From Streptomyces griseorubiginosus (GTDB lineage Bacteria; Actinomycetota; Actinomycetes; Streptomycetales; Streptomycetaceae), in the NCBI RefSeq assembly GCF_001514195.1, contig NZ_KQ948736.1:128895-192894 (forward strand): 64,000 nucleotides of DNA, read 5' to 3'. A model generated the notes under the pieces. That model ran no database searches and was not told the DNA's origin. It was given only the letters and a program-made list of their open reading frames with translations. The first letter of the stretch is position 1, and each line of letters starts with the position of its first letter. The translations under genes were made by a program, and so were the position numbers. Positions 24,980 to 34,003 of this stretch are shown piece by piece.

Positions 24980-25732
24980 TCACAACACCGTGCCCTGCCC
25001 GGATGTTCCCGGACTGCGGACCAGGAGGATCGGTGAACGGCGGCGCAGGGTGAAGCCGAGCGACTCGTAGAGGCGGATGGCGTTCGTGTTGTCCGCGGCC
25101 GCGTGCAGGAACGGGGTGTCGCCGCGCTCCCGGATGCCCGCGGCGACCGCGCGGACCAGGCGGGTGGCCAGGCCCCGGCCCCGGTGTGCCGGATCGGTGC
25201 AGACCGCGCTGATCTCCGTCCAGCCGGGCGGCCGTAGCCGTTCCCCGGCCAGGGCGATCAGACGGCCCCGGTCCCGGATGCCGAGGTAGGTGCCGAGCCG
25301 GATGGTCCGCCGGAGGAAGGGGCCCGGTCGGGTGCGGGCCACCAGGTCCAGGATCTCGGGCACGTCGTCGGGGCCGAGCCGTACCGCCTCGGGGGCGGGT
25401 TCGGCCCGCAGCCCGGTGTCGACGAGTTGCACACCAACTCCCCCGCCGACCATCTCCCACCCGTCCGGGACGTCCTCGACGGGCTTGATCCGTACGGTCG
25501 TTCCGGGTCCGACGAGCGTGTGCAAGTCGGCCCAGGCGGCCGGGTCGCCGGGATCGGCGAGGGCCGCGAAGGCGTAGACGTCGTCCGGGTAGCGGGCCGC
25601 GCGGCCGACCCGTTGAGCGAGGTGGGCGTGCGGGCCGTTCAGGGCGGCCCACACCGCGTTGTCCAGGACGGAGAAGGGGTCGGTGGGTCTCAAGGAGGCT
25701 CCGCCTCGGCGGAGTTCGGTCTGCTGGGCCAC
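24980..25732 (-). CDS. GNAT-family N-acetyltransferase in the sulfur operon
   Basis: The protein is about 250 residues, with a C-terminal GNAT domain at about 120-240: the acetyl-CoA loop ISAVCTDPAHRGRGLATRLVRAV, then TPFLHAAADNTNAIRLYESLGFTLRRR. The N-terminal half is a degenerate GNAT-like or family-specific domain. GTG 25732 follows AAAGGA, a better start than TTG 25753. It lies 58 bp after the substrate-binding protein gene. In Bacillus, salvage of S-alkyl- and S-succinocysteine starts with N-acetylation by a GNAT, then monooxygenase cleavage. The same gene set here suggests the same order, but the substrate is inferred. Confidence 0.83.
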   Translation of the reverse strand: MAQQTELRRGGASLRPTDPFSVLDNAVWAALNGPHAHLAQRVGRAARYPDDVYAFAALADPGDPAAWADLHTLVGPGTTVRIKPVEDVPDGWEMVGGGVGVQLVDTGLRAEPAPEAVRLGPDDVPEILDLVARTRPGPFLRRTIRLGTYLGIRDRGRLIALAGERLRPPGWTEISAVCTDPAHRGRGLATRLVRAVAAGIRERGDTPFLHAAADNTNAIRLYESLGFTLRRRSPILLVRSPGTSGQGTVL

Positions 25733-25790
25733 GGAGGCGGAGTCCTTTCCCAAGTCGACGGATGGGCGCGTCAGGCTTGCTGATGAGCCG

Positions 25791-26813
25791 TCAGGAGTTC
25801 GTCAGCGGCAGCCCGGGCGGGTTGATCTCCGACTTGGCGACGGCGTCGTTGGAGAGGTTCCACGCGGCGAGCCACTTGGCGTACTGACCTTTGTCGATCA
25901 GGTAGTTGATGGCGTCGGCGAGCGGCTTGGCGAGACCGCTGCCCTTCTTCGCGGTCGCGGCGATCAGGCCCTGGAGCGACTCACCGGCACCGGAGTACTG
26001 CCCCGCGATCTTCGTCGGGTTGGGCGTGCTCGCCGTCTGGGTGACGTGGTACGAGAGGTTGGGGCTGGGGCCGAGGTAGGAGTCGATCTTGCCGCTGTTG
26101 AGGGCGAGGTAGATGCTCGGGCTGTCCTGGAAGTACTTGATGGTCAGCTTCTTGCCCTCCTTCTTCAGCCTGCTCTGCCACTCCAGCAGGATCCGCTCCT
26201 GGTTGGTGCCGGCGCCGACGGAGACGGTCTGGCCCGCGAGCGCCTCGTAGTCGCCGTCGAAGGTCCACTTCGAGGACTTCGCCGTCTCGAAGGCGAGGTC
26301 GTCCTTGCGGTAGGAGGCGAACTCGTACTTCTGCTTGCGCTCCTCGGTGTCGGTGATGTTGGAGAAGCCGACGTTCACCTTGCCGCTGTCGATGCCGACG
26401 AAGAGGTTCTCCCAGGTGAACCGCTTGACCTCGGGCTTGAGGCCGAGGACGGCGGCGACCAGGCGGGCCAGGTCGCTCTCCGAGCCGGTGAGGGTCTTCT
26501 GGTCGCTGCCGACGAAGCCCAGCGGCGGGGAGCCGGAGGGCAGGGTGCCGGAGCCGATGACGAGGGTGCCGCTCTTCTTGAGGGCGGCGGGCAGTTCGGC
26601 GCTGATGGACTTGACCTCGGCGACCTTGAGGGTGGTCTCCTTCGCGGCGCCGTTGGACAGCCGGCCGACGGTGACCGTGCCGACGCTGTCGTTCGTCTGC
26701 GTGGCCGCGTCGCTGTCCCCACCGCAGGCGGCGAGCCCGGTGGCGAGGGTGGCGACGGCGGTCGCCGCGGTGATGCCGCGTATCAGGCTGCGTCGGGTGA
26801 AGTGGGCAGACAT
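25791..26813 (-). CDS. Amino-acid-type ABC transporter substrate-binding lipoprotein
   Basis: The 340-residue protein is a periplasmic-binding-protein-like (family 3) lipoprotein. The N-terminus carries a twin-arginine motif (TRRSLIRG) and a lipobox LAAC with the lipidated Cys at residue 30, so it is probably exported by Tat and anchored outside the membrane. The mature part has the two-lobe PBP fold (ESDLARLVAAVLGLKPEVK, VNVGFSNITDTEERKQKYEF, LAGQTVSVGAGTNQERIL). It delivers a small polar or amino-acid-like ligand to the permease encoded upstream. The cysteine-type leader ahead of the operon suggests cystine or another sulfur-containing amino acid. Confidence 0.88.
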   Translation of the reverse strand: MSAHFTRRSLIRGITAATAVATLATGLAACGGDSDAATQTNDSVGTVTVGRLSNGAAKETTLKVAEVKSISAELPAALKKSGTLVIGSGTLPSGSPPLGFVGSDQKTLTGSESDLARLVAAVLGLKPEVKRFTWENLFVGIDSGKVNVGFSNITDTEERKQKYEFASYRKDDLAFETAKSSKWTFDGDYEALAGQTVSVGAGTNQERILLEWQSRLKKEGKKLTIKYFQDSPSIYLALNSGKIDSYLGPSPNLSYHVTQTASTPNPTKIAGQYSGAGESLQGLIAATAKKGSGLAKPLADAINYLIDKGQYAKWLAAWNLSNDAVAKSEINPPGLPLTNS

Positions 26814-26908
26814 GTCCGTCCTCGGTGTTCGGTGTTCGATGAGAGAGGTGAAGGGCGTTGCTCGTGGGGGGAGTTCGTGGGAGCGGGGGGATCAGGGGAC
26901 CGTGCGGG

Positions 26909-27684
<776 letters not shown>

Positions 27685-27688
<4 letters not shown>

Positions 27689-28668
27689 ATCGCGGTCTCC
27701 CTGCGGATACGGGCCCTGAGCTCGGTGAGGGAGGCCCGCAGTTTCTGGAGCGGGGTCGGGGGCAGGGAGCGGGTGGCGCCCCGGGCGTAGTGCCGCTCGA
27801 CGTAGAACTGGACGACGGAGACCGCGCTGGTGAGGATCAGGTACCAGACGGTGGCGACGAGAAGCAGCGGCACGATGTCGCCGGGGTAGGTGGCGCCCAT
27901 GGACTGGACCGTGCCGAACAGGTCGAGGAGGGAGACGTAGAAGACCAGCGAGGTGCTCTTGATGAGGCCGATGAGCTGGTTGACGTAGTTCGGCGTGATC
28001 GAGCGCAGGGCCTGCGGAAAGACGATCTTCCGGAACTGGTAGCCCTTCGGCAGGCCGAGTGCCGACGCGGCCTCGTGCTGGCCCTGGTCGACGGAGAGGA
28101 TGCCGCCGCGGACGACCTCGGCCGCGTAGGCAGCCTCGTTGAGACTGAGGCCGATCACGGCGATGACCATGTCGGTGGCGAGCCGGGACTCGTCGAAGGA
28201 GAAGAAGGCCGGCCCGAAGGGGACGCCGACGCTCAACGTCTTGTACAGGGCAGAGAAGTTGTAGAGGAAGAGCAGGACCACGATCAGCGGGATCGAGCGC
28301 AGCGCCCAGACGTAGGTCCAGCTGACCGCCCGCAGCACCGGGCTCTTCGAGAGCCGGGCCAGGGCGAGCAGGATGCCGCCGAGGAGGCCGAGCACCGCAC
28401 TCCAGGCGGCGACTTCGAGGGTGATGAGGAGCCCGTCGAGGACGGTCGGCCGCAGGAACCAGTAACCGAACCGGTCCCATTGGTAGAACGGGTTGGTCGC
28501 GAGCCCGTGGACGAACTGCGCGGCCAGGACCAGGACGACGGCGGTGGCGATCCAGCGGCCCGGTCGCCGCAGGGGCAGAACGCGCTGTGCGGCGAGGGGC
28601 TTTGACGGGGTGTCGGACCGGGGCGGTGCGTCGGTCACGGACACGGCGGCGCCTGGGGGTTCGGTCAT
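27685..28668 (-). CDS. Amino-acid-type ABC transporter permease
   Basis: The 327-residue membrane protein is of the HisMQ/GlnP family. A long N-terminal cytoplasmic tail of about 45 residues precedes the first helix (WIATAVVLVLAAQFVHGLA). The classical permease domain follows (LITLEVAAWSAVLGLLGGILLALA, WALRSIPLIVVLLFLYNF), then the EAA loop that contacts the ATPase, EAASALGLPKGYQFRKIVFP. ATG 28668 is preceded by GGAG. Only one permease gene is present, so it should work as a homodimer. A leader peptide gene (28822-28971) and a hairpin lie upstream, suggesting attenuation control. Confidence 0.92.
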
Positions 28669-28772
28669 GAGGGGCTCCGGCGGAGTCGGGTCACCCCTGG
28701 GACACGGCGAGCACGGCGTTCTACGGCGGTAGGACGCGACGCACGGGCACCGGGGGCTGGGCGGACAACGGG

Positions 28773-28790
28773 ACACCGCGAGCGCGGTGT
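28773..28790 (-). promoter_or_regulatory. Hairpin between leader peptide and transporter genes
   Basis: ACACCGC (28773-28779) and GCGGTGT (28784-28790) form a 7-bp stem with a 4-nt loop, starting 31 nt beyond the stop codon of the leader peptide and about 105 nt before the permease start. The position fits an attenuator stem, but no alternative anti-attenuator pairing was worked out. Confidence 0.4.
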
Positions 28791-28821
28791 TCGTCAGGAA
28801 CGCGGGGGCTGGGAAGGAACG

Positions 28822-28971
28822 TCAGCCCCGACAGCGGGCACGGCCCGGTGCGGTACACAGTGCGCTGCTCACGCGGAGCAGGTCGACGGCCCGCTTGGCG
28901 ACCAGCGGGTCGCCGTACGGCCGTACGCAGCCCGGAGAACGGCGTGCGGCCGTCCTGGGAGCTGCGTACAT
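28822..28971 (-). CDS. Putative leader peptide of the ABC transporter operon (variant)
   Basis: A 49-residue peptide starts at ATG 28971. Its core, RAVDLLRVSSALC, matches the actinobacterial sulfur leader consensus (R-HIDL-RV-SA-C), with Ala-Val replacing His-Ile. Cysteines at residues 15, 39 and 47 would make translation sensitive to cysteine supply. A promoter-like pair (29054-29083) lies upstream. The peptide is longer than usual, so a later start is possible, but no in-frame ATG or GTG lies between 28971 and the core. Confidence 0.65.
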   Translation of the reverse strand: MYAAPRTAARRSPGCVRPYGDPLVAKRAVDLLRVSSALCTAPGRARCRG

Positions 28972-29053
28972 CTCGGTCACCGTCGCTGTTCTCGGGGGTC
29001 CCTCGGAACCCTGGTGGGGCCTGTGGCGGAAAACAGGGCCCTGCTGGACCCGT

Positions 29054-29083
29054 AGTTAAGGCAGTCGTCCGAACCGGTGTCAA
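29054..29083 (-). promoter_or_regulatory. Probable housekeeping-type promoter for the transporter leader
   Basis: On the minus strand TTGACA (29078-29083) is followed after 18 nt by TTAACT (29054-29059). The -35 box is the consensus for HrdB-type promoters; the -10 box is weaker. It lies about 80 nt upstream of the leader ATG. Confidence 0.55.
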
Positions 29084-29106
29084 TCCCGGTCCATCAGATG
29101 GAACGG

Positions 29107-29973
29107 TCAGTGCGCGCGGGCGGCGTGCGCGGCCCAGTCCAGGATCTGTACGGCGGCCCCGGCGGCCTCCAGGCCCCGGCAGCGGGCGTGGTGCCGGCGG
29201 GCGATGCCGTCGAGGTCGAGGTGGGTGCCGAAGGCCGGGTGGGCGGCCAGACGGCGGGCGTACGCCCACAGGTTGGGGTGGTCGGCGATCCGCTGCACGG
29301 CGGCGGCGTCCAGGTGATGGCGGTGCACGGTGTCGAGTTGGACCAGAGCGACCCACAACTCGACGTCAGCTGCGGTGACGTGATCCCGGATCAGGTACTC
29401 CCGTCCGACGAGCCAGCGCTCCAACGAGCCCAGGGAGTCGAGCAGTTGCTCCAGGTGCCCGGCGCGCTCCGTCGCGTCGCCGCCGGCCGATCCGGCGTGC
29501 TGGGCGGCCTGTCCGATGCCGCGGCACATCCGCTCCACGGCTTCGGTTTCCGACTCCGCCCCGCACGGGTGGAGCGCCGGGCGGCCGGAGCCGAAGTGCC
29601 GGGCGAGGTCGCGGGTGATGTCGGTGGCATGGGTGCTGACGATGCGTCCCGACCAGTCGTCGCTGAGCACCGGGGCGACGGCCGCGCCGGTGTACCGGTG
29701 GGCGCTGGCCTCGTACAGCGGGCGCAGCGCGGAGTGCCCTCCGTCGGGACAGTCGGGGATCGGGTCCAGGTAGGTCACGGGACAGACGTCGTCGAGGCCG
29801 AGCAGGCTGTGCACGACGGCGATGCGCAGACCGTCGGCGCAGGCGACGGTCAGGTGGAGCCGGTAGCGGCGCGGCACGGCGTAGTGCCCACTGCGCGCGT
29901 CCTGGCCGATCCTGCCCCGGAACGCGGGGCTCGGGTGGGTGGTGGGGACGTGGGCGAGCGGTGTGACGGACAT
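29107..29973 (-). CDS. Glutathione S-transferase-like (glutathionyl-hydroquinone reductase-like) protein
   Basis: The 288-residue protein is like the Xi-class GST/glutathionyl-hydroquinone reductase (YqjG) family. It has an N-terminal thioredoxin-like region (GRIGQDARSGHYAVPRRYRLHLTVACADGLR; VCPVTYLDPIPD) and an all-alpha C-terminal domain (LEQLLDSLGSLERWLVGREYLIRDHVTAADVELWVALVQLD; NLWAYARRLAAHPAFG). The usual CPWA catalytic cysteine motif is not visible at its normal place; HLTVACADG may align there. Actinomycetes use mycothiol, not glutathione, so a different thiol may serve. ATG 29973 follows GGGGAGAC. A sulfur-type leader peptide lies upstream, tying the gene to sulfur metabolism. Confidence 0.75.
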   Translation of the reverse strand: MSVTPLAHVPTTHPSPAFRGRIGQDARSGHYAVPRRYRLHLTVACADGLRIAVVHSLLGLDDVCPVTYLDPIPDCPDGGHSALRPLYEASAHRYTGAAVAPVLSDDWSGRIVSTHATDITRDLARHFGSGRPALHPCGAESETEAVERMCRGIGQAAQHAGSAGGDATERAGHLEQLLDSLGSLERWLVGREYLIRDHVTAADVELWVALVQLDTVHRHHLDAAAVQRIADHPNLWAYARRLAAHPAFGTHLDLDGIARRHHARCRGLEAAGAAVQILDWAAHAARAH

Positions 29974-30103
29974 GGGTCTCCCCGGGAGTCGGGCGCAGAC
30001 GTACGCGCGGCGGAAGCGTCGTCGGGCGGGAGCGGGCGGCCGTCCCCGTGCGCGGCGGCAGGGGTGTGCCGTTCGGGTGCGGAACGGGTGAGTGCGGCCG
30101 GGC

Positions 30104-30196
30104 TCAGCCCAGGGGCCTGATCGCACTGCAGACGCGCAGCAGATCGATGTGACGGCGGGAGGTGAGAAGAGGCGAAGGCCGCGACGTACGGCTCAC
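30104..30196 (-). CDS. Putative cysteine-attenuation leader peptide (HIDLLRV type)
   Basis: A 30-residue peptide begins MSRTSRPSPLLTSRRHIDLL and continues RVCSAIRPLG. The RRHIDLLRV-C-SA core is the actinobacterial sulfur leader consensus. It lies 130 bp upstream of the GST-like gene. GTG 30196 is the first usable start in frame but lacks a clear ribosome site; it may be close to the transcript 5' end. Confidence 0.75.
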   Translation of the reverse strand: MSRTSRPSPLLTSRRHIDLLRVCSAIRPLG

Positions 30197-30260
30197 TCGG
30201 CCGACGGCCGGTTCAAGGCGCCCCATGTTTCCCTACCTGTTCACTAGGATTACCCATTGG

Positions 30261-30289
30261 AGTGTCGATCGGGCCGGGACACACGTCAA
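30261..30289 (-). promoter_or_regulatory. Possible promoter for the GST-like leader
   Basis: On the minus strand TTGACG (30284-30289) and GACACT (30261-30266) are separated by 17 nt. The -35 box is good and the -10 box is one base off TANNNT. The pair sits about 65 nt before the leader start codon in an unusually AT-rich stretch. Confidence 0.4.
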
Positions 30290-30339
30290 GAGGGCGTCCA
30301 CGAGACGGGATGCGGCGGGCCCTTCGGGGACGTCGGCGG

Positions 30340-32052
30340 TCAGTGCGACTCGCGGGTGACCTGCGAGCCGCTGGAGCCGACGAGGAAGTCCAGGTCGGCT
30401 CCCTTGTCGGCCTGTTGGACGTGGTCGACGTACAGGCGCTGCCAGCCCCGCCGCGGGTCGGCGAACCCCTCGACGGTGGCCCGGCTCGGGGTGCGGGCGG
30501 CGAGTTCGGCGGCCGGCACCTCCAGGTCGATCCGGCGGGCCTCGACGTCCAGGCTGATGACGTCGCCGGTCCTGACGAGGGCGAGCGGGCCGCCCGCCGC
30601 GGCCTCCGGCGCCACGTGCAGGACGACCGTGCCGTACGCCGTGCCGCTCATCCGGCCGTCGCAGACCCGGACCATGTCCCGGACGCCCTGCTCCAACAGC
30701 TTGGTGGGCAGCGGCATGTTGGCCACCTCGGGCATGCCCGGGTAGCCCTTGGGGCCACAGCCGCGCAGGACGAGGACGGAGTCGGCGTCGACGTCCAGGT
30801 CCGGGTCGTCGACGCGGGCGTGGAAGTCCTCGATGCTGTCGAAGACGACCGCCCGGCCCCGGTGGCGCAGCAGGTGCGGGGAGGCCGCCGCGGGTTTGAT
30901 CAGTGCCCCGTCGGGGGCGAGGCTGCCGCGCAGCACGGCGATGCCGCCCTCCTCGACGAGCGGCCGGGCCCTGGTCCTGATCACCTCGGGGTCCCAGATC
31001 GGGGCGTCGTCCAGATGGTCCACCAGCGGCCTTCCCGTGACGGTCAGCGCCCGCGGGTCGAGGAGGTCGGCGACCTCGCGGAGCACGGCGAGCAGTCCGC
31101 CGGCCCGGTGGAAGTCCTCCATGAGGAAGCGCCCGGCGGGCTGGAGGTCGACGAGGACCGGCACCCGGGAGCCGATGCGGTCGAAGTCGTCCAGGGTCAG
31201 CTCGACGCCCAACCGTCCGGCGATGGCGAGGAGATGGACGACCGCGTTGGTGGACCCGCCGATCGCGGCCAGCGCCACGATCGCGTTGTGGAAGGACCCC
31301 TTGGTCAGGAAGGTGCTCGGGCGGCGGTCGTCGGACACCAGCTCCACCGCGAGGCGTCCGGTGCCGTGCGCGGCCTCCAGGAGCCGGCTGTCGGGAGCGG
31401 GCGTCCCGGCGACTCCGGGGACGACCGTGCCCAGTGCTTCGGCGACCAGCGCCATCGTGGAGGCCGTGCCCATGGTGTTGCAGTGCCCGCGGCTGCGGAT
31501 CATCGAGGACTCGGAGCGGGTGAACTGCTCCTGGGACAGGGTCCCGGCGCGGACCTCCTCCGACAGCCGCCACACGTCCGTGCCGCAGCCCAGCGGGGTG
31601 CCGCGGAAGGTGCCGGTCAGCATGGGTCCGCCGGGCACGACCACGGCGGGCAGGTCGACCGAGGCGGCGGCCATCAGCAGGGACGGGATCGTCTTGTCGC
31701 AGCCGCCCAGCAGGACCACTCCGTCGAGGGGGTTGGCCCGCAGCATCTCCTCGGTGGCCATGGCCGCCATGTTGCGCCAGAGCATGGCGGTGGGCCGCAC
31801 GTTGGTCTCGCCGAGCGACACCACGGGCAGGTCGAGGGGGATGCCGCCCGCCTCGTGCACGCCGTCGCGGACCGACCTGGCGACCTCGTCCAGGTGCGCG
31901 TTGCAGGGCGTGAGGTCGGAGGCGGTGTTGGCGATGGCGATCTGGGGCCGGCCGGTGAAGGCGTCGGCCGGTGCGCCCCGGCGCATCCAGGCCCGGTGGA
32001 TGTAGGCGTTGCGGTCCTGTCCCCCGTACCACTGTGCGCTGCGAAGGGGCAT
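30340..32052 (-). CDS. IlvD/Edd-family sugar-acid or dihydroxy-acid dehydratase
   Basis: The 570-residue iron-sulfur dehydratase belongs to the IlvD/Edd family, which removes water from dihydroxy or aldonic acids. Cluster ligands are Cys50 (DLTPCNAH), Cys118 (GGCDKTIPS) and Cys191 (SRGHCNTMGTAST). The N-terminus QWYGGQDRNAYIHRAWMRRG is typical of the sugar-acid dehydratase branch (L-arabinonate or D-xylonate type) rather than biosynthetic IlvD, so sugar-acid catabolism is more likely. The substrate cannot be fixed by reading. ATG 32052 is the start. The gene is divergent from a zinc dehydrogenase, which could supply the sugar-acid precursor; an inverted repeat lies between them. Confidence 0.88.
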   Translation of the reverse strand: MPLRSAQWYGGQDRNAYIHRAWMRRGAPADAFTGRPQIAIANTASDLTPCNAHLDEVARSVRDGVHEAGGIPLDLPVVSLGETNVRPTAMLWRNMAAMATEEMLRANPLDGVVLLGGCDKTIPSLLMAAASVDLPAVVVPGGPMLTGTFRGTPLGCGTDVWRLSEEVRAGTLSQEQFTRSESSMIRSRGHCNTMGTASTMALVAEALGTVVPGVAGTPAPDSRLLEAAHGTGRLAVELVSDDRRPSTFLTKGSFHNAIVALAAIGGSTNAVVHLLAIAGRLGVELTLDDFDRIGSRVPVLVDLQPAGRFLMEDFHRAGGLLAVLREVADLLDPRALTVTGRPLVDHLDDAPIWDPEVIRTRARPLVEEGGIAVLRGSLAPDGALIKPAAASPHLLRHRGRAVVFDSIEDFHARVDDPDLDVDADSVLVLRGCGPKGYPGMPEVANMPLPTKLLEQGVRDMVRVCDGRMSGTAYGTVVLHVAPEAAAGGPLALVRTGDVISLDVEARRIDLEVPAAELAARTPSRATVEGFADPRRGWQRLYVDHVQQADKGADLDFLVGSSGSQVTRESH

Positions 32053-32092
32053 CGCCCGCCCTTTCCGGTCGTCGGTACCGCGGTCTACTATC

Positions 32093-32124
32093 CGGAACGC
32101 GATGCAGCTTACGCAGACGTTCCG
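32093..32124. promoter_or_regulatory. Inverted-repeat operator candidate
   Basis: CGGAACG (32093-32099) and CGTTCCG (32118-32124) form a perfect inverted repeat 18 nt apart in the 170-bp gap between the divergent dehydratase and dehydrogenase genes. It could bind a regulator such as a GntR- or IclR-type protein, though none is encoded next to it. Confidence 0.4.
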
Positions 32125-32222
32125 CGCTTCGGCAGCCCCGGTCCGCGGTGTCGGCCGACCTGTGCGGCCGGTGCGGGTGGAGGAGCGCCACCTGGTGCCC
32201 CGCCCCCGAAGGAGCCCTTCTG

Positions 32223-33239
32223 ATGCGTGCCTTCGTCCTCACCGGTCCCGGCGAGTTCGCGGTGCGGGACGTTCCGGAGCCGCTGGCGGTCCCGGGCGAG
32301 GTGGTCGTGGACGTGGAGCGGGTGGGTGTCTGCGGGACCGATCTGGAGTTCTTCACCGGCGACATGGCCTATCTCCACCAGGGGCACGCCTGCTATCCGA
32401 TGCGGCTGGGCCACGAGTGGGCCGGGCGGGTCCGTGCGGTCGGAGCCGGGGTCGATCCCGGCTGGGTCGGGCGACGGGTCATGGGCGACACCATGCTCGG
32501 CTGCGGGTCCTGCCGTCGCTGTCGGCGCGGACAGCAGCACGTCTGCGAGAAGCGCGAGGAGGTGGGCATCCGGGGCGGCCGTGCGGGTGCGCTGGCCGAG
32601 CGACTCGCCGTCCCGGCGGGGTCGTTGCACGCCCTGCCGGACTCCGTGGATCCGGAGTTGGGGGCGCTGGTCGAGCCTGGTGGCAACGCCCTGCGGGCGG
32701 CCCGGGCCACGGGGGCCGGGCCCGGCGACCGGGTCCTGGTGCTGGGTCCCGGCACCATCGGTCTGCTGGTCGCCCTGTTCGCCCGAGCCGCCGGAGCGGA
32801 GGTGCACCTCATGGGTGCCACCGAGGACTCCCTCGCCTTCGCCCGCTCGCTGGGCTTTCCGCACGCCTGGCGCGAGGACACGCTGCCCGACCTGCCCTTC
32901 GACGCGGTCGTGGACGCCACCAACGCGGTGCATCTGCCCGCCCTGGCCCAGGAGTCGGTCGAACCGGGCGGTCGGCTCGTGTACATAGGGCTGGCCGCCG
33001 AGCCCAGCCTGATCGACACCCGGGCGCTCGTCCTGAAGGACGTGACGGCCGTCGGCATCCTGTCGGCCTCCCCCGGGCTCGACGCCACGATCAGGGCGTA
33101 CGCCGAGAAGGCCGTCGACCCGAGACCGCTCGTGGCCGCGACCGTCGCACTGGACGCGACCGGAGCCGTGCTCGCCGGCGAGCGACCGCCGGGCGCCGGA
33201 CCGGGGCCGAAGGTCCATGTCGATCCCGGGCTGATGTGA
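32223..33239 (+). CDS. Zinc-dependent medium-chain alcohol/sugar dehydrogenase
   Basis: The 338-residue protein is a medium-chain dehydrogenase/reductase. Catalytic zinc ligands are Cys37 (VGVCGTD) and His64-Glu65 (GHEW). The structural zinc site is Cys94, Cys97, Cys100 and Cys108 (GCGSCRRCRRGQQHVC). The nucleotide-binding motif VLGPGTIGL is near residue 178. The GTDLEFFTGD and LVEPGGNALRA stretches resemble polyol, threonine and galactitol dehydrogenases. ATG 32223 has an AAGGAG site. It is divergent from the dehydratase and 41 bp upstream of the hexapeptide acyltransferase gene, so it may belong to either sugar catabolism or the polysaccharide locus. Confidence 0.88.
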   Translation: MRAFVLTGPGEFAVRDVPEPLAVPGEVVVDVERVGVCGTDLEFFTGDMAYLHQGHACYPMRLGHEWAGRVRAVGAGVDPGWVGRRVMGDTMLGCGSCRRCRRGQQHVCEKREEVGIRGGRAGALAERLAVPAGSLHALPDSVDPELGALVEPGGNALRAARATGAGPGDRVLVLGPGTIGLLVALFARAAGAEVHLMGATEDSLAFARSLGFPHAWREDTLPDLPFDAVVDATNAVHLPALAQESVEPGGRLVYIGLAAEPSLIDTRALVLKDVTAVGILSASPGLDATIRAYAEKAVDPRPLVAATVALDATGAVLAGERPPGAGPGPKVHVDPGLM

Positions 33240-33280
33240 GCCAGCCCGTTCGGGGTTCGGCTCATGAACGGAGGCGGACA

Positions 33281-33880
33281 GTGGACTTCAAGGTAAGGCC
33301 GACCGCACAGGTCGACGAGAGCGCGACAATCGGTGCGGGGACGACGATCTGGGATCTGGCCCAGATCAGGGAGGACGCCATGCTGGGCAGCGGATGCGTC
33401 GTGGGCCGGGGGGCCTACGTCGGCCCGGGGGTGCGGATCGGCGACAACGTCAAGCTCCAGAACCACGCGCTGGTCTACGAGCCTGCGGTGCTCGGCGACG
33501 GGGTGTTCGTGGGGCCCGCGGCGGTCCTCACCAACGACCGCTTCCCGCGGTCGGTGCACCCGGAGGGCGGGCTCAAGCGTGGCGGCGACTGGGAGGCCGT
33601 GGCGGTCGAGGTGGGCGAAGGCGCCTCCCTCGGGGCTCGCTCGGTGTGTGTGGCGCCGGTCAGGATCGGCCGCTGGGCCCTGGTCGCGGCGGGGGCCGTG
33701 GTGACCGGAGACGTACCGGACTTCGCGCTGGTGGCCGGTGTTCCTGCGCGCCGGATCGGCTGGGTCGGCCGGGCGGGCGTCCGGCTGGTCCGACGGGACG
33801 GCGAGCCGGACCGCTGGGAGTGTCCGGAGTCGGGTGCGCTGTACGACGAGAGGGGCGGCCGTCTCATCGAGCGCGCGTGA
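33281..33880 (+). CDS. Hexapeptide-repeat (left-handed beta-helix) sugar acyltransferase
   Basis: The 199-residue protein is built of hexapeptide repeats (VDESATIGAGTTIWD, MLGSGCVVGRGAYVGPGVRIGDNV, VFVGPAAVLTNDRFPR, VEVGEGASLGARSVCVAPVRIG, VPDFALVAGVPARRIGWVG). It matches the WbpD/FdtC-type N-acyltransferases that acetylate amino sugars attached to nucleotides. A short zinc-ribbon-like tail follows (RWECPESGALYDE). GTG 33281 has GGAGG seven bases upstream. An aminotransferase for sugar amination is encoded at the end of the opposing operon, consistent with a shared role in making an acylated amino sugar. Confidence 0.87.
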   Translation: MDFKVRPTAQVDESATIGAGTTIWDLAQIREDAMLGSGCVVGRGAYVGPGVRIGDNVKLQNHALVYEPAVLGDGVFVGPAAVLTNDRFPRSVHPEGGLKRGGDWEAVAVEVGEGASLGARSVCVAPVRIGRWALVAAGAVVTGDVPDFALVAGVPARRIGWVGRAGVRLVRRDGEPDRWECPESGALYDERGGRLIERA

Positions 33881-34003
33881 CCCAGGTGGTGGTGTTGCCG
33901 ATGTAACGGACCGGCCACGGCTGCCCGTACCTTCCGATAACGTGTCGTCTGTGATCACGGCGGACAAGAAAGGCACCGTAGAGCGACCGGACGCGGTGGG
34001 AAA

